Origin: CAZNER01 sp964572065
Lineage (GTDB): Bacteria; Patescibacteriota; Dojkabacteria; JAHIVN01
NCBI GenBank assembly: GCA_964572065.1
Contig: CAZNER010000006.1
Span: forward strand, 1 to 42,110
Reading direction: 5' to 3'
Length of the DNA: 42,110 nt
In this document: piece by piece, positions 30,352-38,610 of the stretch
Layout of the letters: each line of letters opens with the position of its first letter
How positions within the stretch are numbered: position 1 is the stretch's first letter
Notes under the pieces: model-generated
What the model was told of the DNA's origin: nothing
The model's input: the letters and a program-made list of their open reading frames with translations, nothing else
Database searches by the model: none
Made by a program: the position numbers and the translations under genes

Positions 30352-30363
30352 TTTTATACCTCT

Positions 30364-30786
30364 TTATCTATAATATTTATTTATCATTCTATTAAATATT
30401 TTATTAGCTTGCTGAGTAGTTCTCCATAGAGCCCATTTCAAGAAAGGTAGATATGCAAGTTTCCCACCACCACTTTTTATAGCTCTAGGATTTTTTGCAG
30501 AACCAACTCTTATATATTTTGTTCCTCCCTCTAAATATTCAGGGTAAGACTCCCCTCTTTTATTTTCAGCTCTGCATTCTAATATAAAGCCCTCTGCTCC
30601 TTCTATTATAGCTCTAATACCCTTTATCAAAGTTCCAGTTTTCCTTGGTGCTCTGTGTTTAGCTTTGTTTTCTGCATAATCTGCAAGTGCTTTAGTAAAG
30701 TCTCCATTTTCTAAAGCAGCTATTAGTTTATTATTTTTAGCTACAAATTCAGTTAATCCCAGTGCTTTGAATTTAATCTGTATCAT
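30364..30786 (-). CDS. HK97 gp10-family head-tail joining protein
   Basis: A 140-residue protein with KALADYAENKAKHRAPRKTG (about 32-51), the AP-x-x-TG-x-L motif of the family, then SYPEYLEGGTKYIRV (about 79-93) matching '-Y--YlE-GT---'. The end is helical (LPFLKWALWRTTQQANKIFN). The family joins head and tail completion steps. It overlaps the portal gene by 14 bases and lies directly after it, rather than next to the connector genes as in many siphoviruses. Confidence 0.7.
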   Translation of the reverse strand: MIQIKFKALGLTEFVAKNNKLIAALENGDFTKALADYAENKAKHRAPRKTGTLIKGIRAIIEGAEGFILECRAENKRGESYPEYLEGGTKYIRVGSAKNPRAIKSGGGKLAYLPFLKWALWRTTQQANKIFNRMINKYYR

Positions 30787-32239
30787 CTTGTTCTCTTAAT
30801 ATTTCTTCGCCTAACTTTTTTTCTTTTTCAGCCTGTTCTTTTTTCTTTTTAATCATAAGTTTTGTTGCTGCATCAAGATTGTATTTTTGTAAATCTATTT
30901 CCTCTTTGTTTTCTTTTTCATCATTATCTTCAGGCTCTTCTTGTGGCTCTGGTTGTTGTGGCTCTTTTGCCTCTACTTTTTTCTTCGGGTCTATCTCTAT
31001 TTGACCTTCACTGAATATACGTCTTGCCTCTTCCATATCAATGAATCCACCTGCTCCTCTTGCCCCATTGAAAGCTAAATCTGCTGCCTGAACTCTCTTG
31101 TATAGAATCTCAGCTTCAGACAATTCGTCAATATAGATAGGGTTCCAAACTATCTCATAATTTTTCCAGCTTCTACCCTTACCTTGTAATATTAATTCAT
31201 ATAATCTATTTAAAAGTGGACTATAAACAAGCTCTTGGTCATCCTTACAATCTTTTAAATAATCCCCTGTACCTATTTCTGCACCAGTAACTCTACCAAC
31301 TTGAATACCAGTAAGTATATGAGTAGGCATGTAATAAGCTGCTGCTATAGATAATATTAGATAATCATAAAAGGGCTTTGGGTCAATTGCTTTAGGCTCC
31401 AAGGCTTTAATATCACCATCTTTATGTATATATGCACTAGGATGCTGGTCTACTGTTTGTTTCCATCTTTTTAAATCTTCCTTTTGCATATCTTCATCTT
31501 TAATATCCAATAATCCATGTGCAAACCAAGCTAGTATTTCTCCAGTTGCAATATCTACATTAACACTTGATTTAATTATATTTCTTAGAAGATTAACCTT
31601 TGAATTTCCAAATGGTCCCCATATTTCGTCACAAGTCATTTGAATAATCCTATCTGGATGAATCCAGTATTCTATATCTTGATTTTGATAATGAAAATGC
31701 TTTACAAATTTTTTCTTAAATTCTGGTCTTTCTGGATGATAGCCTATTTCTTTGATATATTGACTGGGTATTAAACTAACTTTATATGGGCTTTGATTTG
31801 GAGTTGGCTCATCATCTATTTTAGTTTTAGTATCATTTTCATAAGTAATTAATAAATATCCATCACCAGTTAAAAAAGAAGCTACTCTTAGGCGTTCCCA
31901 TATTCTTTTTAAATTATTACGTCTTAAAAAATTTTCAATATAAAGTAAATCTATTGTAAAAGGTTTTTTAGTTTTATCCTTATGCTCTATTTTGTGCCAA
32001 GCACGTATAGAATCTTTAGCTTTTTTTCTTGCCCCCTTCATAAAGAGGGGACACTGCTCTCCTGCTTTTATACAGTCTTCAACAGTAAGCTTTTTAGTAA
32101 ATAATTTGTCTTTTTGTTCAGGGTATCTACTATCTCCCTCAACTATTTTTTCCTCTTTCTTACCTTTTTTAATATCTGCTTTTGTTGGAGCAATGTAATT
32201 TTTATAGACTTCTATAAGCCTGTCACCTATAGTTTTCAT
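30773..32239 (-). CDS. portal protein
   Basis: A 488-residue protein after the terminase. FLRRNNLKRIWERLRVASFL and TGDGYLLITYENDT (about 107-140), SLIPSQYIKEIGYHPERPE, DRIIQMTCDEIWGPFGNSKV, and SIAAAYYMPTHILTGIQVGR are typical of the clip/wing, stem and tunnel regions of DUF1073-like portals. The C-terminus (from ~430) is a charged Glu/Gln-rich tail. The portal forms the dodecameric DNA channel. ATG 32239 was chosen for GGTGA 5 bases upstream; a GTG nine bases earlier is within that site. Confidence 0.85.
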   Translation of the reverse strand: MKTIGDRLIEVYKNYIAPTKADIKKGKKEEKIVEGDSRYPEQKDKLFTKKLTVEDCIKAGEQCPLFMKGARKKAKDSIRAWHKIEHKDKTKKPFTIDLLYIENFLRRNNLKRIWERLRVASFLTGDGYLLITYENDTKTKIDDEPTPNQSPYKVSLIPSQYIKEIGYHPERPEFKKKFVKHFHYQNQDIEYWIHPDRIIQMTCDEIWGPFGNSKVNLLRNIIKSSVNVDIATGEILAWFAHGLLDIKDEDMQKEDLKRWKQTVDQHPSAYIHKDGDIKALEPKAIDPKPFYDYLILSIAAAYYMPTHILTGIQVGRVTGAEIGTGDYLKDCKDDQELVYSPLLNRLYELILQGKGRSWKNYEIVWNPIYIDELSEAEILYKRVQAADLAFNGARGAGGFIDMEEARRIFSEGQIEIDPKKKVEAKEPQQPEPQEEPEDNDEKENKEEIDLQKYNLDAATKLMIKKKKEQAEKEKKLGEEILREQDDTD

Positions 32240-32248
32240 ATTTTTCAC

Positions 32249-33535
32249 CTAAAAATCCCAAAGGTCTCTCTTAACATAGCCAAGTAAATTACCTCTCCTA
32301 AAACCTCGATAGTTAGTTAATCCATATCTAAGGGCATCTGGAGCATGGTCATCTTGTTTTACTGGCGTTTCTGTAGGGTTTTTATTTAGTTTATCTTTTT
32401 CATATCTATACGCTTGTAGCTCTCTTATTAAATTTATACAATTAATATCTATATGAATTTTATTTTGTTTAAATAGCCCTCTTATTTTAGCAATCCCTGC
32501 TTCTACTTTTCTTTCTGATTTTTCAGCAGGAACTTGCAAATCTGAAGTTTGTAATATTAAATCTGGTTGAGAAGCATCAATATATACTTTTTTAAAGCTA
32601 TAAATTTTATGATATTCCTGTAATTTTTTTGCCACTTGAGGCGTAGTTGCACCCTTTCTATACCATTCTTTTACTACCATTACTTCTTTATCTTTCGTGA
32701 TTCCAAGCACCAAGATACATGATGGGTTCCTATTACCCCAATCAACTCCTGCAACGAAATGCCTGACATCATTAAAGTTAGCGTAATTCCCTGTGTGACG
32801 GTCCAAGGAAAAATTTTTATATATTTGTCCAGAGTAAGCTCCCCATTTTCCATTAAGAAATCTCCTTATCCAATCCTCATCTAAATTTTGTTCTAAATCT
32901 TTAATATATTTTTCATATTGAGGAAGTTTTATATTATCATATGTTGTAGTTTCAACGGTATAATGGTCTTCTGTTGCTTCTAAGAAGAAATACCTGTAAA
33001 TCCAATGTGTTTGAGCTCCAGGGTTTGTAGTTAATAGTATGAATGGATTATCTACATTCCCACCAGAAATACGATTCATTAGCTGCATAAATATCTTTTC
33101 ATCAATTTCTATAGGTTCATCAAGTATTGCAAAATCTAAAGTCATCCCTCTAATTTTCTCTTCTTTTTCACAATGATAAAATATTATTTCAGACCCATTA
33201 TAAAATTGAGCTTTCATATCTCCTTTACTAAGTTTTACTTTTGCTAACTGGACATCTATTCCAGATTTATTAATAGCATCTTGGTATCTTCTTAATTCTT
33301 GCTGAAATACCTTAAATACTACATTTACTAATTGTGACGTTGTGAGGGACCCGATGAAGCCCTGTGCACCAGGATTCTCAAGACAGGTCCTTATTGCAAC
33401 ATGAGCAGCAAGAAGTGTTTTACCAGCACGGACTGCTCCAGAATACAGGACATACCGTGATTTTTTTACAGCATCCATTATTTCTAGTTGCTGTGGTAAA
33501 AATTCTCTATCTAAATCAGTTACAATGTTTGTCAC
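32249..33535 (-). CDS. terL: terminase large subunit
   Basis: A 428-residue packaging ATPase/nuclease. The ATPase has Walker A SGAVRAGKT (32-40) and Walker B FAILDE (135-140) with catalytic E140, followed by LLTTNPG (168-174, coupling motif). The RNase H-like nuclease has VAGVDWGNRN (D265), YIDAS (D320) and DDHAPDALRYG (D395-D400). The length is typical of phage TerL. The start is GTG with GGTGGG about 8 bases upstream. It is the first gene of the - strand late operon, divergent from the candidate small subunit. Confidence 0.95.
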   Translation of the reverse strand: MTNIVTDLDREFLPQQLEIMDAVKKSRYVLYSGAVRAGKTLLAAHVAIRTCLENPGAQGFIGSLTTSQLVNVVFKVFQQELRRYQDAINKSGIDVQLAKVKLSKGDMKAQFYNGSEIIFYHCEKEEKIRGMTLDFAILDEPIEIDEKIFMQLMNRISGGNVDNPFILLTTNPGAQTHWIYRYFFLEATEDHYTVETTTYDNIKLPQYEKYIKDLEQNLDEDWIRRFLNGKWGAYSGQIYKNFSLDRHTGNYANFNDVRHFVAGVDWGNRNPSCILVLGITKDKEVMVVKEWYRKGATTPQVAKKLQEYHKIYSFKKVYIDASQPDLILQTSDLQVPAEKSERKVEAGIAKIRGLFKQNKIHIDINCINLIRELQAYRYEKDKLNKNPTETPVKQDDHAPDALRYGLTNYRGFRRGNLLGYVKRDLWDF

Positions 33536-33676
33536 TTATGTGCCCACCAACTTTCCCGAAATTACATTACACTCCTATCTGTTTAATAATATATTTGTCA
33601 TTATATTTAAATACATGCATAATTTAATGTAAAGCTTTATATAGTGGAACAAAGAAAGTTATAACTGGAGATAGCT
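33536..33676. promoter_or_regulatory. divergent promoter region between late and right-arm operons
   Basis: A 141-base gap between divergent genes. On the + strand, GTAAAGC followed by TTTATATA (33636-33643) looks like a BRE/TATA element about 35-40 bases before the TTG start. On the - strand, the TTTAAATATAA segment around 33602-33612 can serve the terminase operon. A few overlapping A/T palindromes (ATTTAAAT, ATGCAT) lie between. Confidence 0.5.
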
Positions 33677-34150
33677 TTGACAGCAGCTCAAGAAAAAAGA
33701 TGGAAAGCAGAGGCAGAAATTATTGCTTCACTTAAACGTATGCCATCATGTCGTGAAATGCAGAAATTTTTGAAGGATAAATATGGCATTGTAGCTAATC
33801 ATAATACTATCAACGCAGATTTAAAAAAAGATTTAGAATCATTAACTGAGTCAGAGTATCAAAATCAAAAAGCCGGTATTTTACAAATGGTTGATGATGA
33901 ATTAGAAATAGCTCATAATATAGCAACAAGTGACCCAGATAATGCTGTTAAACTTAAAGCTATGAATACAGTATCTAAACTTTCTAAGACCAAATCTGAT
34001 ATTTTAGTAAAATTTAGGCAAGCAAGAGCTCAATTGAATAAAAAAGAAAAGCCTGAAATAAATATATTTATAGGAGAACCGAAAAAGATTGATATGGAAA
34101 AATTTAAAAAACTTGAGGGAGTAGTAGATAATGAAGAAGAAGGTAATTGA
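33677..34150 (+). CDS. probable terminase small subunit / HTH protein
   Basis: A 157-residue protein. The N-terminal ~55 residues form a helix-turn-helix-like region (IIASLKRMPSCREMQKFLKD, then HNTINADLKKDLE). A helical middle (MVDDELEIAHNIATSDPDNA, VKLKAMNTVSKLSKTKSDI) resembles the oligomerisation part of small terminases. Its place divergent from terL supports the call, but a regulator is possible. Start TTG with GGAG 6 bases upstream. Confidence 0.55.
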   Translation: MTAAQEKRWKAEAEIIASLKRMPSCREMQKFLKDKYGIVANHNTINADLKKDLESLTESEYQNQKAGILQMVDDELEIAHNIATSDPDNAVKLKAMNTVSKLSKTKSDILVKFRQARAQLNKKEKPEINIFIGEPKKIDMEKFKKLEGVVDNEEEGN

Positions 34151-34358
34151 TTTTTTATTAGGTTTGTTGCCGATTTCCAGAAAAAAATACACAAAAGATA
34201 TGCTAACAATAGTTACAGCATTACAAGGACTATCTCAAGCGGAATCTCAAATTTCTCAAATACAAATGACCATTTTACAAAACTTGGAACAGGCTAAATT
34301 GAATAAGGCTAAAAGAGCAACAAAAAAGAAAATGACAGATGATATAGCGTTTGGGTGA
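34131..34358 (+). CDS. 75-residue helical hypothetical protein
   Basis: Begins with a short hydrophobic segment (VIDFLLGLLPIS), then an amphipathic helix rich in Gln (ALQGLSQAESQISQIQMTIL) and a basic end (KLNKAKRATKKKM). GAGGG lies 13 bases upstream, and it overlaps the previous gene by 20 bases. It might associate with the membrane or with the neighbouring exonuclease. No family was recognised. Confidence 0.45.
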   Translation: MKKKVIDFLLGLLPISRKKYTKDMLTIVTALQGLSQAESQISQIQMTILQNLEQAKLNKAKRATKKKMTDDIAFG

Positions 34359-34362
34359 AAAA

Positions 34363-35037
34363 ATGAGACCAAATCCACATTTAATGTTAAAAAAAGATTT
34401 AATTAAATATATGTCAGGTCGATGTAGACATAATCATACTTATGCAGAACACCCTAATTGTTGGTTTACAGAACAGAACAAAAAACCAAAAGTTGGGTAC
34501 ATAGATATTGAGACTAGCAACCTTGATGCAAATTATGGAATAATTTTAACTTATTGTATTTTAGATGATGATACTGATAAAATAATAGAATATAAAATAG
34601 ACCCGAAAGATTTAAGAAACGGTACTCTAGATAAAAATGTTTGTAAACAATTAATTAAAGACATGCTTAAATTTGATGTACTTAAGGGTTATTTTTCTAC
34701 AAGATTTGATATTCCTTTTATTAGGTCTCGTTGTCTTAAGTGGAAGCTTGATTTTCCAGTGTATAAAACTATAGACCATAAAGATGTCTATTATATGGTT
34801 AAAAGATTAATGAAGCTTAATAGTAATAGATTAGAGGTCGCTACAAAATTTTTAGGTATTTCAGGTAAAAATCATGTTGAAGGCGATGCCTGGATGAAAG
34901 CTATTATGTGTGCTGGTGAAGAACAAGAAAAGGCATTAGAATATATTTTAGACCATAATAGAAGAGATGTCAGAATTTTAAAGAAGCTGGACTATAGATT
35001 AAAAGAATTTGATAGAGGTATAGTTAAATCAATTTAG
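34363..35037 (+). CDS. DEDD-type 3'-5' exonuclease (RNase H-like)
   Basis: A 224-residue protein with VGYIDIETSNLDA (about 44-56; D48, E50), GYFSTRFDIPFIRSR (about 108-122; D115) and YILDHNRRDVRIL (about 194-206), the Exo I, II and III motifs of DEDD exonucleases, similar to YprB/DnaQ-like RNase H-fold proteins. N-terminal Cys/His (CRHNHTYAEHPNCW) could bind zinc. It probably acts in replication or repair next to the primase-helicase. ATG 34363 follows GGTGA by 5 bases. Confidence 0.8.
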   Translation: MRPNPHLMLKKDLIKYMSGRCRHNHTYAEHPNCWFTEQNKKPKVGYIDIETSNLDANYGIILTYCILDDDTDKIIEYKIDPKDLRNGTLDKNVCKQLIKDMLKFDVLKGYFSTRFDIPFIRSRCLKWKLDFPVYKTIDHKDVYYMVKRLMKLNSNRLEVATKFLGISGKNHVEGDAWMKAIMCAGEEQEKALEYILDHNRRDVRILKKLDYRLKEFDRGIVKSI

Positions 35038-35044
35038 GGATAAC

Positions 35045-35167
35045 ATGAAAGACGAAGCTGAAGAGTTCGATGAAAAACCTATAAAAAAGAAAGATGGAAG
35101 GATTGACTTTAAAAGAGAACATAAAGCAATCCTTAAAGAATTAAAGAGGTTAGGTTTACGTGATTGA
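35045..35167 (+). CDS. 40-residue charged hypothetical protein
   Basis: Very charged (KDEAEEFDEKPIKKKDGRID), with a C-terminal basic helix (EHKAILKELKRLGLRD). It overlaps the GTG start of the primase-helicase gene by 8 bases and follows the exonuclease stop by 7, so it fits the operon. No recognisable family or strong ribosome-binding site; it may be a small replication accessory protein. Confidence 0.4.
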   Translation: MKDEAEEFDEKPIKKKDGRIDFKREHKAILKELKRLGLRD

Positions 35168-37370
35168 TTTACCTAAACAGTTAAAAACTCCAAAACTTCG
35201 ATTTGTTAAGATTAGAGAAAAACAGAAACGCCCATTTGAAGAGGGGTGGCAGGAATACAATAATTATAAGTATAATGAAAAGGAGTTTCAAAAATATCTT
35301 AAACAATCTAATAGTTATGGAGTTTTATGTATTAATGGTCTTGCAATATTAGATGTAGAAGTAGAAAACAAGGAATTAATTAATAAAATATTTATGGAAC
35401 TCCCTAAAACATTCACTGTTAAAAGTGGAAGAGGTGGCTATCATTTTTATTACTGGATTCCTGATTTAGACAAAAAAATTGTTTTAACTAAAAACGGAAA
35501 ACATTATGGAGAAGTACAAGCTGGACAAAAAGCTCAATGTGTAGGACCTGGAAGTTTGCACCCTAATGGTAAGACTTATAATATAGATAATAACACAGAA
35601 ATTAAAGAAATATCATTTTCTATATTAGATAGAGTAATCAAAGACTATTATGAAAAGAAAGATAAAACTAAATTTAAAACTATTAATACTGGTTTACAGT
35701 GGGATATATCAAAATTAATTGAGCCTATAAATAAAATGCTGAGGCAACAAGGGAGAGTTCCTTTAAAAACTAAAGATGATGTTAAGTATAGTGGGTCTCA
35801 TCCAGTGGAAGCACATGGAAGTTCAACTGGACATAACTTTGAGATTGATGTCGATAAGAATACATGGTATTGTTTTAGATGTGAACGTGGTGGAGATGCT
35901 TTGTCGCTAATCGCTATGCTGGAAGGACTTACTACTGAAAAAGGAGAATGTATAGGAAAGAATTATTTTAGAAAACACAAAGAGCAATTTTTACAGGCTA
36001 AAAAAATAGGCATCAAAAGTTATCAATTTCCAGATGATGGTAGAACTCCAAATAAGATAACTATATTTAGAAATAGTAAAATCGGTAAAAATCAAGCTTT
36101 TGATAATGATGCAGTAGATAAATATTTAAAAGCCGAAGGGCACATCTATATAACTATAAGAGATGAAACTGGAAGACAACCACATATTTACTTTTATCAA
36201 GATGGGTATTACAAATTAAATGGGGAGGATATCATAGTTAATTTAGTTCAAAAACTTTTCAAAGATTACAATATACCATGGCAGAGAAAACATAAGACAG
36301 AGTTTATTGATTATCTAAAAACTAAGAATATTGTAGAAAGAGATGAATTTATAGCTCCAAGGTATTTAATTAATTTGGAAAATGGGGTATATAATTTAAA
36401 AACACATAGATTGATACCACATAATCCTAAATACAATTTCTTATATAAAATACCATGGAAATATAATAATAAAAGTAAGAAGTTAAAGGCACCGATACAA
36501 AAATTCTTTGAGACTACATTTGGTGGAAATAAGGACTACATTAAATTTACTCAAGAATTATTTGGGTATTGCTTATATTCTGATTACAATATTCATGGGC
36601 TTTTCTATTTGTATGGTACTGGTGGAAACGGAAAAAGTGTATGGTTAAATTTACTTGAAGCTATGCTTGGACAAAAGAATGTAAGAAATAAATCAATATC
36701 TTCTTTAATGCAAAATAGATTTACAGCAGCTTTATTATATGGAAAACTACTCAACACTTGTGGCGAATTAACTCCTACAGTAATGAGGAAAACTGATATG
36801 CTTAAAAGATTAACAGCAGGCGACAAGATAGAGGCAGAGTTTAAAGGGAAAGATGGTTTTGATTTCAAGAACATAGCTAAGATAATAACTGCTTGTAATA
36901 CAATTCCTCCATGTAATGATAGAACAGATGGATGGTATGAACGTCAATACATCATTCCATTTGTTAGAAAATTCAGAGATACTAAACAAGAAGATGTAGA
37001 TTTGATTGAGAAATTAGTTACTAAAGAAAATATGGAAAGTTTACTCTATTGGTCTTTACAAGGACTTAAGAGACTATTAAAAAATAAACGATTTACATAT
37101 GGAGATAAGAAAGATAAGTATTTAATGTATCAAGGTAATACTAAATATTTTGTAAAAAGACATTATGAATATGGAGAAGTTAGCGATTATGTTAAAGTAG
37201 AAGACATAAGAGCAGACTATAAGAAGTGGTGCAAGAAAAATGATATTCCTGAAGACAGTGAAGAATCATTGTCACTTGCATTTAGATATTGGGGATTACC
37301 TGATGTAGTTCGTGTAGAAGAAAAAGGAAAAAAGATTTATGTCAGAAACCAACTTAAGAAGGTGAGTTAA
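35160..37370 (+). CDS. primase-polymerase / SF3 helicase fusion
   Basis: A 736-residue replication protein. The N-terminal AEP Prim-Pol domain has LAILDVEVEN (D65, E67), SGRGGYHFYYW (H95) and GPGSLHPNGKTY (129-140). A short CHC2-like zinc/DNA-binding segment follows (HPVEAHGSSTGHNF, then WYCFRCERGGDALS, about 214-250). The C-terminal D5/SF3 helicase has Walker A YGTGGNGKS (485-493), a Walker B-like region near NTCGEL, and sensor I ITACNTIPPC. It makes primers and unwinds DNA at the fork together with the family A polymerase. GTG start; GAGGT upstream. Confidence 0.9.
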   Translation: MIDLPKQLKTPKLRFVKIREKQKRPFEEGWQEYNNYKYNEKEFQKYLKQSNSYGVLCINGLAILDVEVENKELINKIFMELPKTFTVKSGRGGYHFYYWIPDLDKKIVLTKNGKHYGEVQAGQKAQCVGPGSLHPNGKTYNIDNNTEIKEISFSILDRVIKDYYEKKDKTKFKTINTGLQWDISKLIEPINKMLRQQGRVPLKTKDDVKYSGSHPVEAHGSSTGHNFEIDVDKNTWYCFRCERGGDALSLIAMLEGLTTEKGECIGKNYFRKHKEQFLQAKKIGIKSYQFPDDGRTPNKITIFRNSKIGKNQAFDNDAVDKYLKAEGHIYITIRDETGRQPHIYFYQDGYYKLNGEDIIVNLVQKLFKDYNIPWQRKHKTEFIDYLKTKNIVERDEFIAPRYLINLENGVYNLKTHRLIPHNPKYNFLYKIPWKYNNKSKKLKAPIQKFFETTFGGNKDYIKFTQELFGYCLYSDYNIHGLFYLYGTGGNGKSVWLNLLEAMLGQKNVRNKSISSLMQNRFTAALLYGKLLNTCGELTPTVMRKTDMLKRLTAGDKIEAEFKGKDGFDFKNIAKIITACNTIPPCNDRTDGWYERQYIIPFVRKFRDTKQEDVDLIEKLVTKENMESLLYWSLQGLKRLLKNKRFTYGDKKDKYLMYQGNTKYFVKRHYEYGEVSDYVKVEDIRADYKKWCKKNDIPEDSEESLSLAFRYWGLPDVVRVEEKGKKIYVRNQLKKVS

Positions 37371-37643
37371 ATGGAAAAAATAAAAGAGGACCAAATAATG
37401 ATATATGAAATTAAAACTTGTGGGTTATCAGCATATACTGTAAATGCAACTATTGATTCTTATATGTGTTTTTCTGGAATTGACAGCTTTATATATGACC
37501 CAAAGTGGAAAAGAGTCACATTTCAAGGAAACTTCTTAGATACAAAAAAGATAGAAGATATGTTAAAAAAAATCGAGAAAACTTTAATAGAATTATGGGA
37601 GTTAAAAAATAAGTTAAGTCTTCTAAATATAAAAATAGATTAA
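37371..37643 (+). CDS. 90-residue hypothetical protein
   Basis: Directly abuts the primase-helicase stop, with GGTGAG 5 bases upstream. The N-terminal part is strand-rich (MIYEIKTCGLSAYTVNATID), and the C-terminal part is a helix with leucines (MLKKIEKTLIELWELKNKLS). An internal ATG ten codons in is also possible. No family was recognised. The start junction (AAGGTGAGTTAAATGG) is repeated identically before the next gene. Confidence 0.5.
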   Translation: MEKIKEDQIMIYEIKTCGLSAYTVNATIDSYMCFSGIDSFIYDPKWKRVTFQGNFLDTKKIEDMLKKIEKTLIELWELKNKLSLLNIKID

Positions 37644-37653
37644 GGTGAGTTAA

Positions 37654-37932
37654 ATGGGAAAATGTTCCGTTTGTGGAAAAAAAATAGAATATAATCAGTT
37701 CAAGTGGTATCGTGGTAAGATTCAATGTTATGATTGCTACAAGACACGACTTGAACGTAAAAAAGCTAAAAAAGAAGCTGCTGAGAAAACAGTAGAAGAG
37801 GACAAAAACGATAAGGAGTTAAAAAATATAGGTGTAACAGTGAATGTAACTGATGATTTTAACCCTTATAAAGAGCCAAAAGAAAAAGCTGAAGAACTAG
37901 CTGCTTATGAAGATAAAGAACAAGAGGAATAA
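37654..37932 (+). CDS. zinc-ribbon protein with acidic tail
   Basis: A 92-residue protein: CSVCGKKIE (4-12) and QCYDCYKTR (24-32) form an N-terminal zinc ribbon, followed by a charged, likely disordered region and an acidic C-terminus (KEPKEKAEELAAYEDKEQEE). This resembles small adaptor or transcription-factor-like proteins. GGTGA precedes the ATG, using the same 16-base junction as the gene before. Confidence 0.6.
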   Translation: MGKCSVCGKKIEYNQFKWYRGKIQCYDCYKTRLERKKAKKEAAEKTVEEDKNDKELKNIGVTVNVTDDFNPYKEPKEKAEELAAYEDKEQEE

Positions 37933-37934
37933 AC

Positions 37935-38066
37935 ATGGAAGAATTAATTTGTGCAGAATGTGGGAAAACCATTGAAGTGTTTGAGAAGTATGCCAAGCAC
38001 CAAGATGGGACTGTGCTCTGTAAAAAATGTTTTGATAAATTAGTTAAAGAAGGTGTAGTAGGATGA
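37935..38066 (+). CDS. 43-residue zinc-ribbon protein
   Basis: CAECGKTIEV (6-15) and LCKKCFDKLV (29-38) make a complete four-Cys ribbon in 43 residues. It starts 2 bases after the previous stop, with AAGAGG about 9 bases upstream, and overlaps the next gene (ATGA). It is similar in layout to the ribbon just upstream (CSVC...CYDC), possibly a paralogue. Confidence 0.55.
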   Translation: MEELICAECGKTIEVFEKYAKHQDGTVLCKKCFDKLVKEGVVG

Positions 38067-38260
38067 GAGAAATAGAATTTTACGGTGTATATGTTTTAAA
38101 TGAAACAGAGCAATTGCTTATATTCATTACTACTTTTGACAGAAAAGACTATGGACTAGACCTTATCCTTAATACTGCTTTATCACCTGAAGTACAAGAC
38201 TTGCAAATAGCTAAAACTGTAAATAAATTACAAAGTATGACTAGAAAAGATGCCATGTAA
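38063..38260 (+). CDS. 65-residue hypothetical protein
   Basis: Strands at the start (REIEFYGVYVLNETEQLLIF) and a helical C-terminus. GGTG lies about 10 bases before the ATG. It overlaps the preceding gene by 4 bases and the next by 11, as elsewhere in this operon. No motif or family was recognised. Confidence 0.45.
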   Translation: MREIEFYGVYVLNETEQLLIFITTFDRKDYGLDLILNTALSPEVQDLQIAKTVNKLQSMTRKDAM

Positions 38261-38384
38261 TTGTCCGTTGTGTGGAAGAGAAATGATTTGGTTTGGGTCT
38301 ACCCTCTTCTGCATCAAGTGTGATTGGGTTGTTATTAGAGAATTAGCTCAAGATAAGAATGACCGTAGACAAGGATGGTATTAA
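38250..38384 (+). CDS. 44-residue zinc-ribbon protein
   Basis: CNCPLCGREM (3-12) and FCIKCDWV (20-27) give a four- to five-Cys zinc site; the tail is charged (AQDKNDRRQGWY). It overlaps the upstream gene by 11 bases. One of a run of CxxC mini-proteins in the right arm. No specific role can be inferred. Confidence 0.5.
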   Translation: MPCNCPLCGREMIWFGSTLFCIKCDWVVIRELAQDKNDRRQGWY

Positions 38385-38386
38385 CT

Positions 38387-38464
38387 ATGAATAAAGAATA
38401 TAAGTGCATACTCCTATGCTCTAACTGTCATAGAGAAATACACTCAAAAAGAGGGTTTTATTAA
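38387..38464 (+). CDS. 25-residue peptide matching the end of an HNH endonuclease
   Basis: KCILLCSNCHREIHS is the C-terminal CxxC-HREIH element that completes the zinc site and active site of many phage HNH homing endonucleases. Here it stands alone with its own ATG and stop. Either it is the remnant of a degraded HNH gene, or a mini-protein that folds with a partner. GGTATTAACT upstream is a poor ribosome site. Its TAA overlaps the next ATG. Confidence 0.35.
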   Translation: MNKEYKCILLCSNCHREIHSKRGFY

Positions 38465-38610
38465 TGAAAAAAGTTAGATTAAGCAACAATCAAATTGGAA
38501 TCAGTCTGTTGGCTACTCATATACATAATCAAATTAAAAAAGAACTAGCATTGAGTTATCCAGAAATAGCCAGCCTTACATGGGAGATTACTCTTAAGGT
38601 GAAAGAATGA
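38464..38610 (+). CDS. 48-residue hypothetical protein
   Basis: GAGGG lies about 9 bases before the ATG, and the TAATG overlap with the previous ORF suggests coupling. A helical middle (HIHNQIKKELALSYPEIASL) is followed by a basic end. No family was recognised. Its last codons contain the GGTGA site of the sulfotransferase gene, and the two overlap (ATGA). Confidence 0.45.
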   Translation: MKKVRLSNNQIGISLLATHIHNQIKKELALSYPEIASLTWEITLKVKE

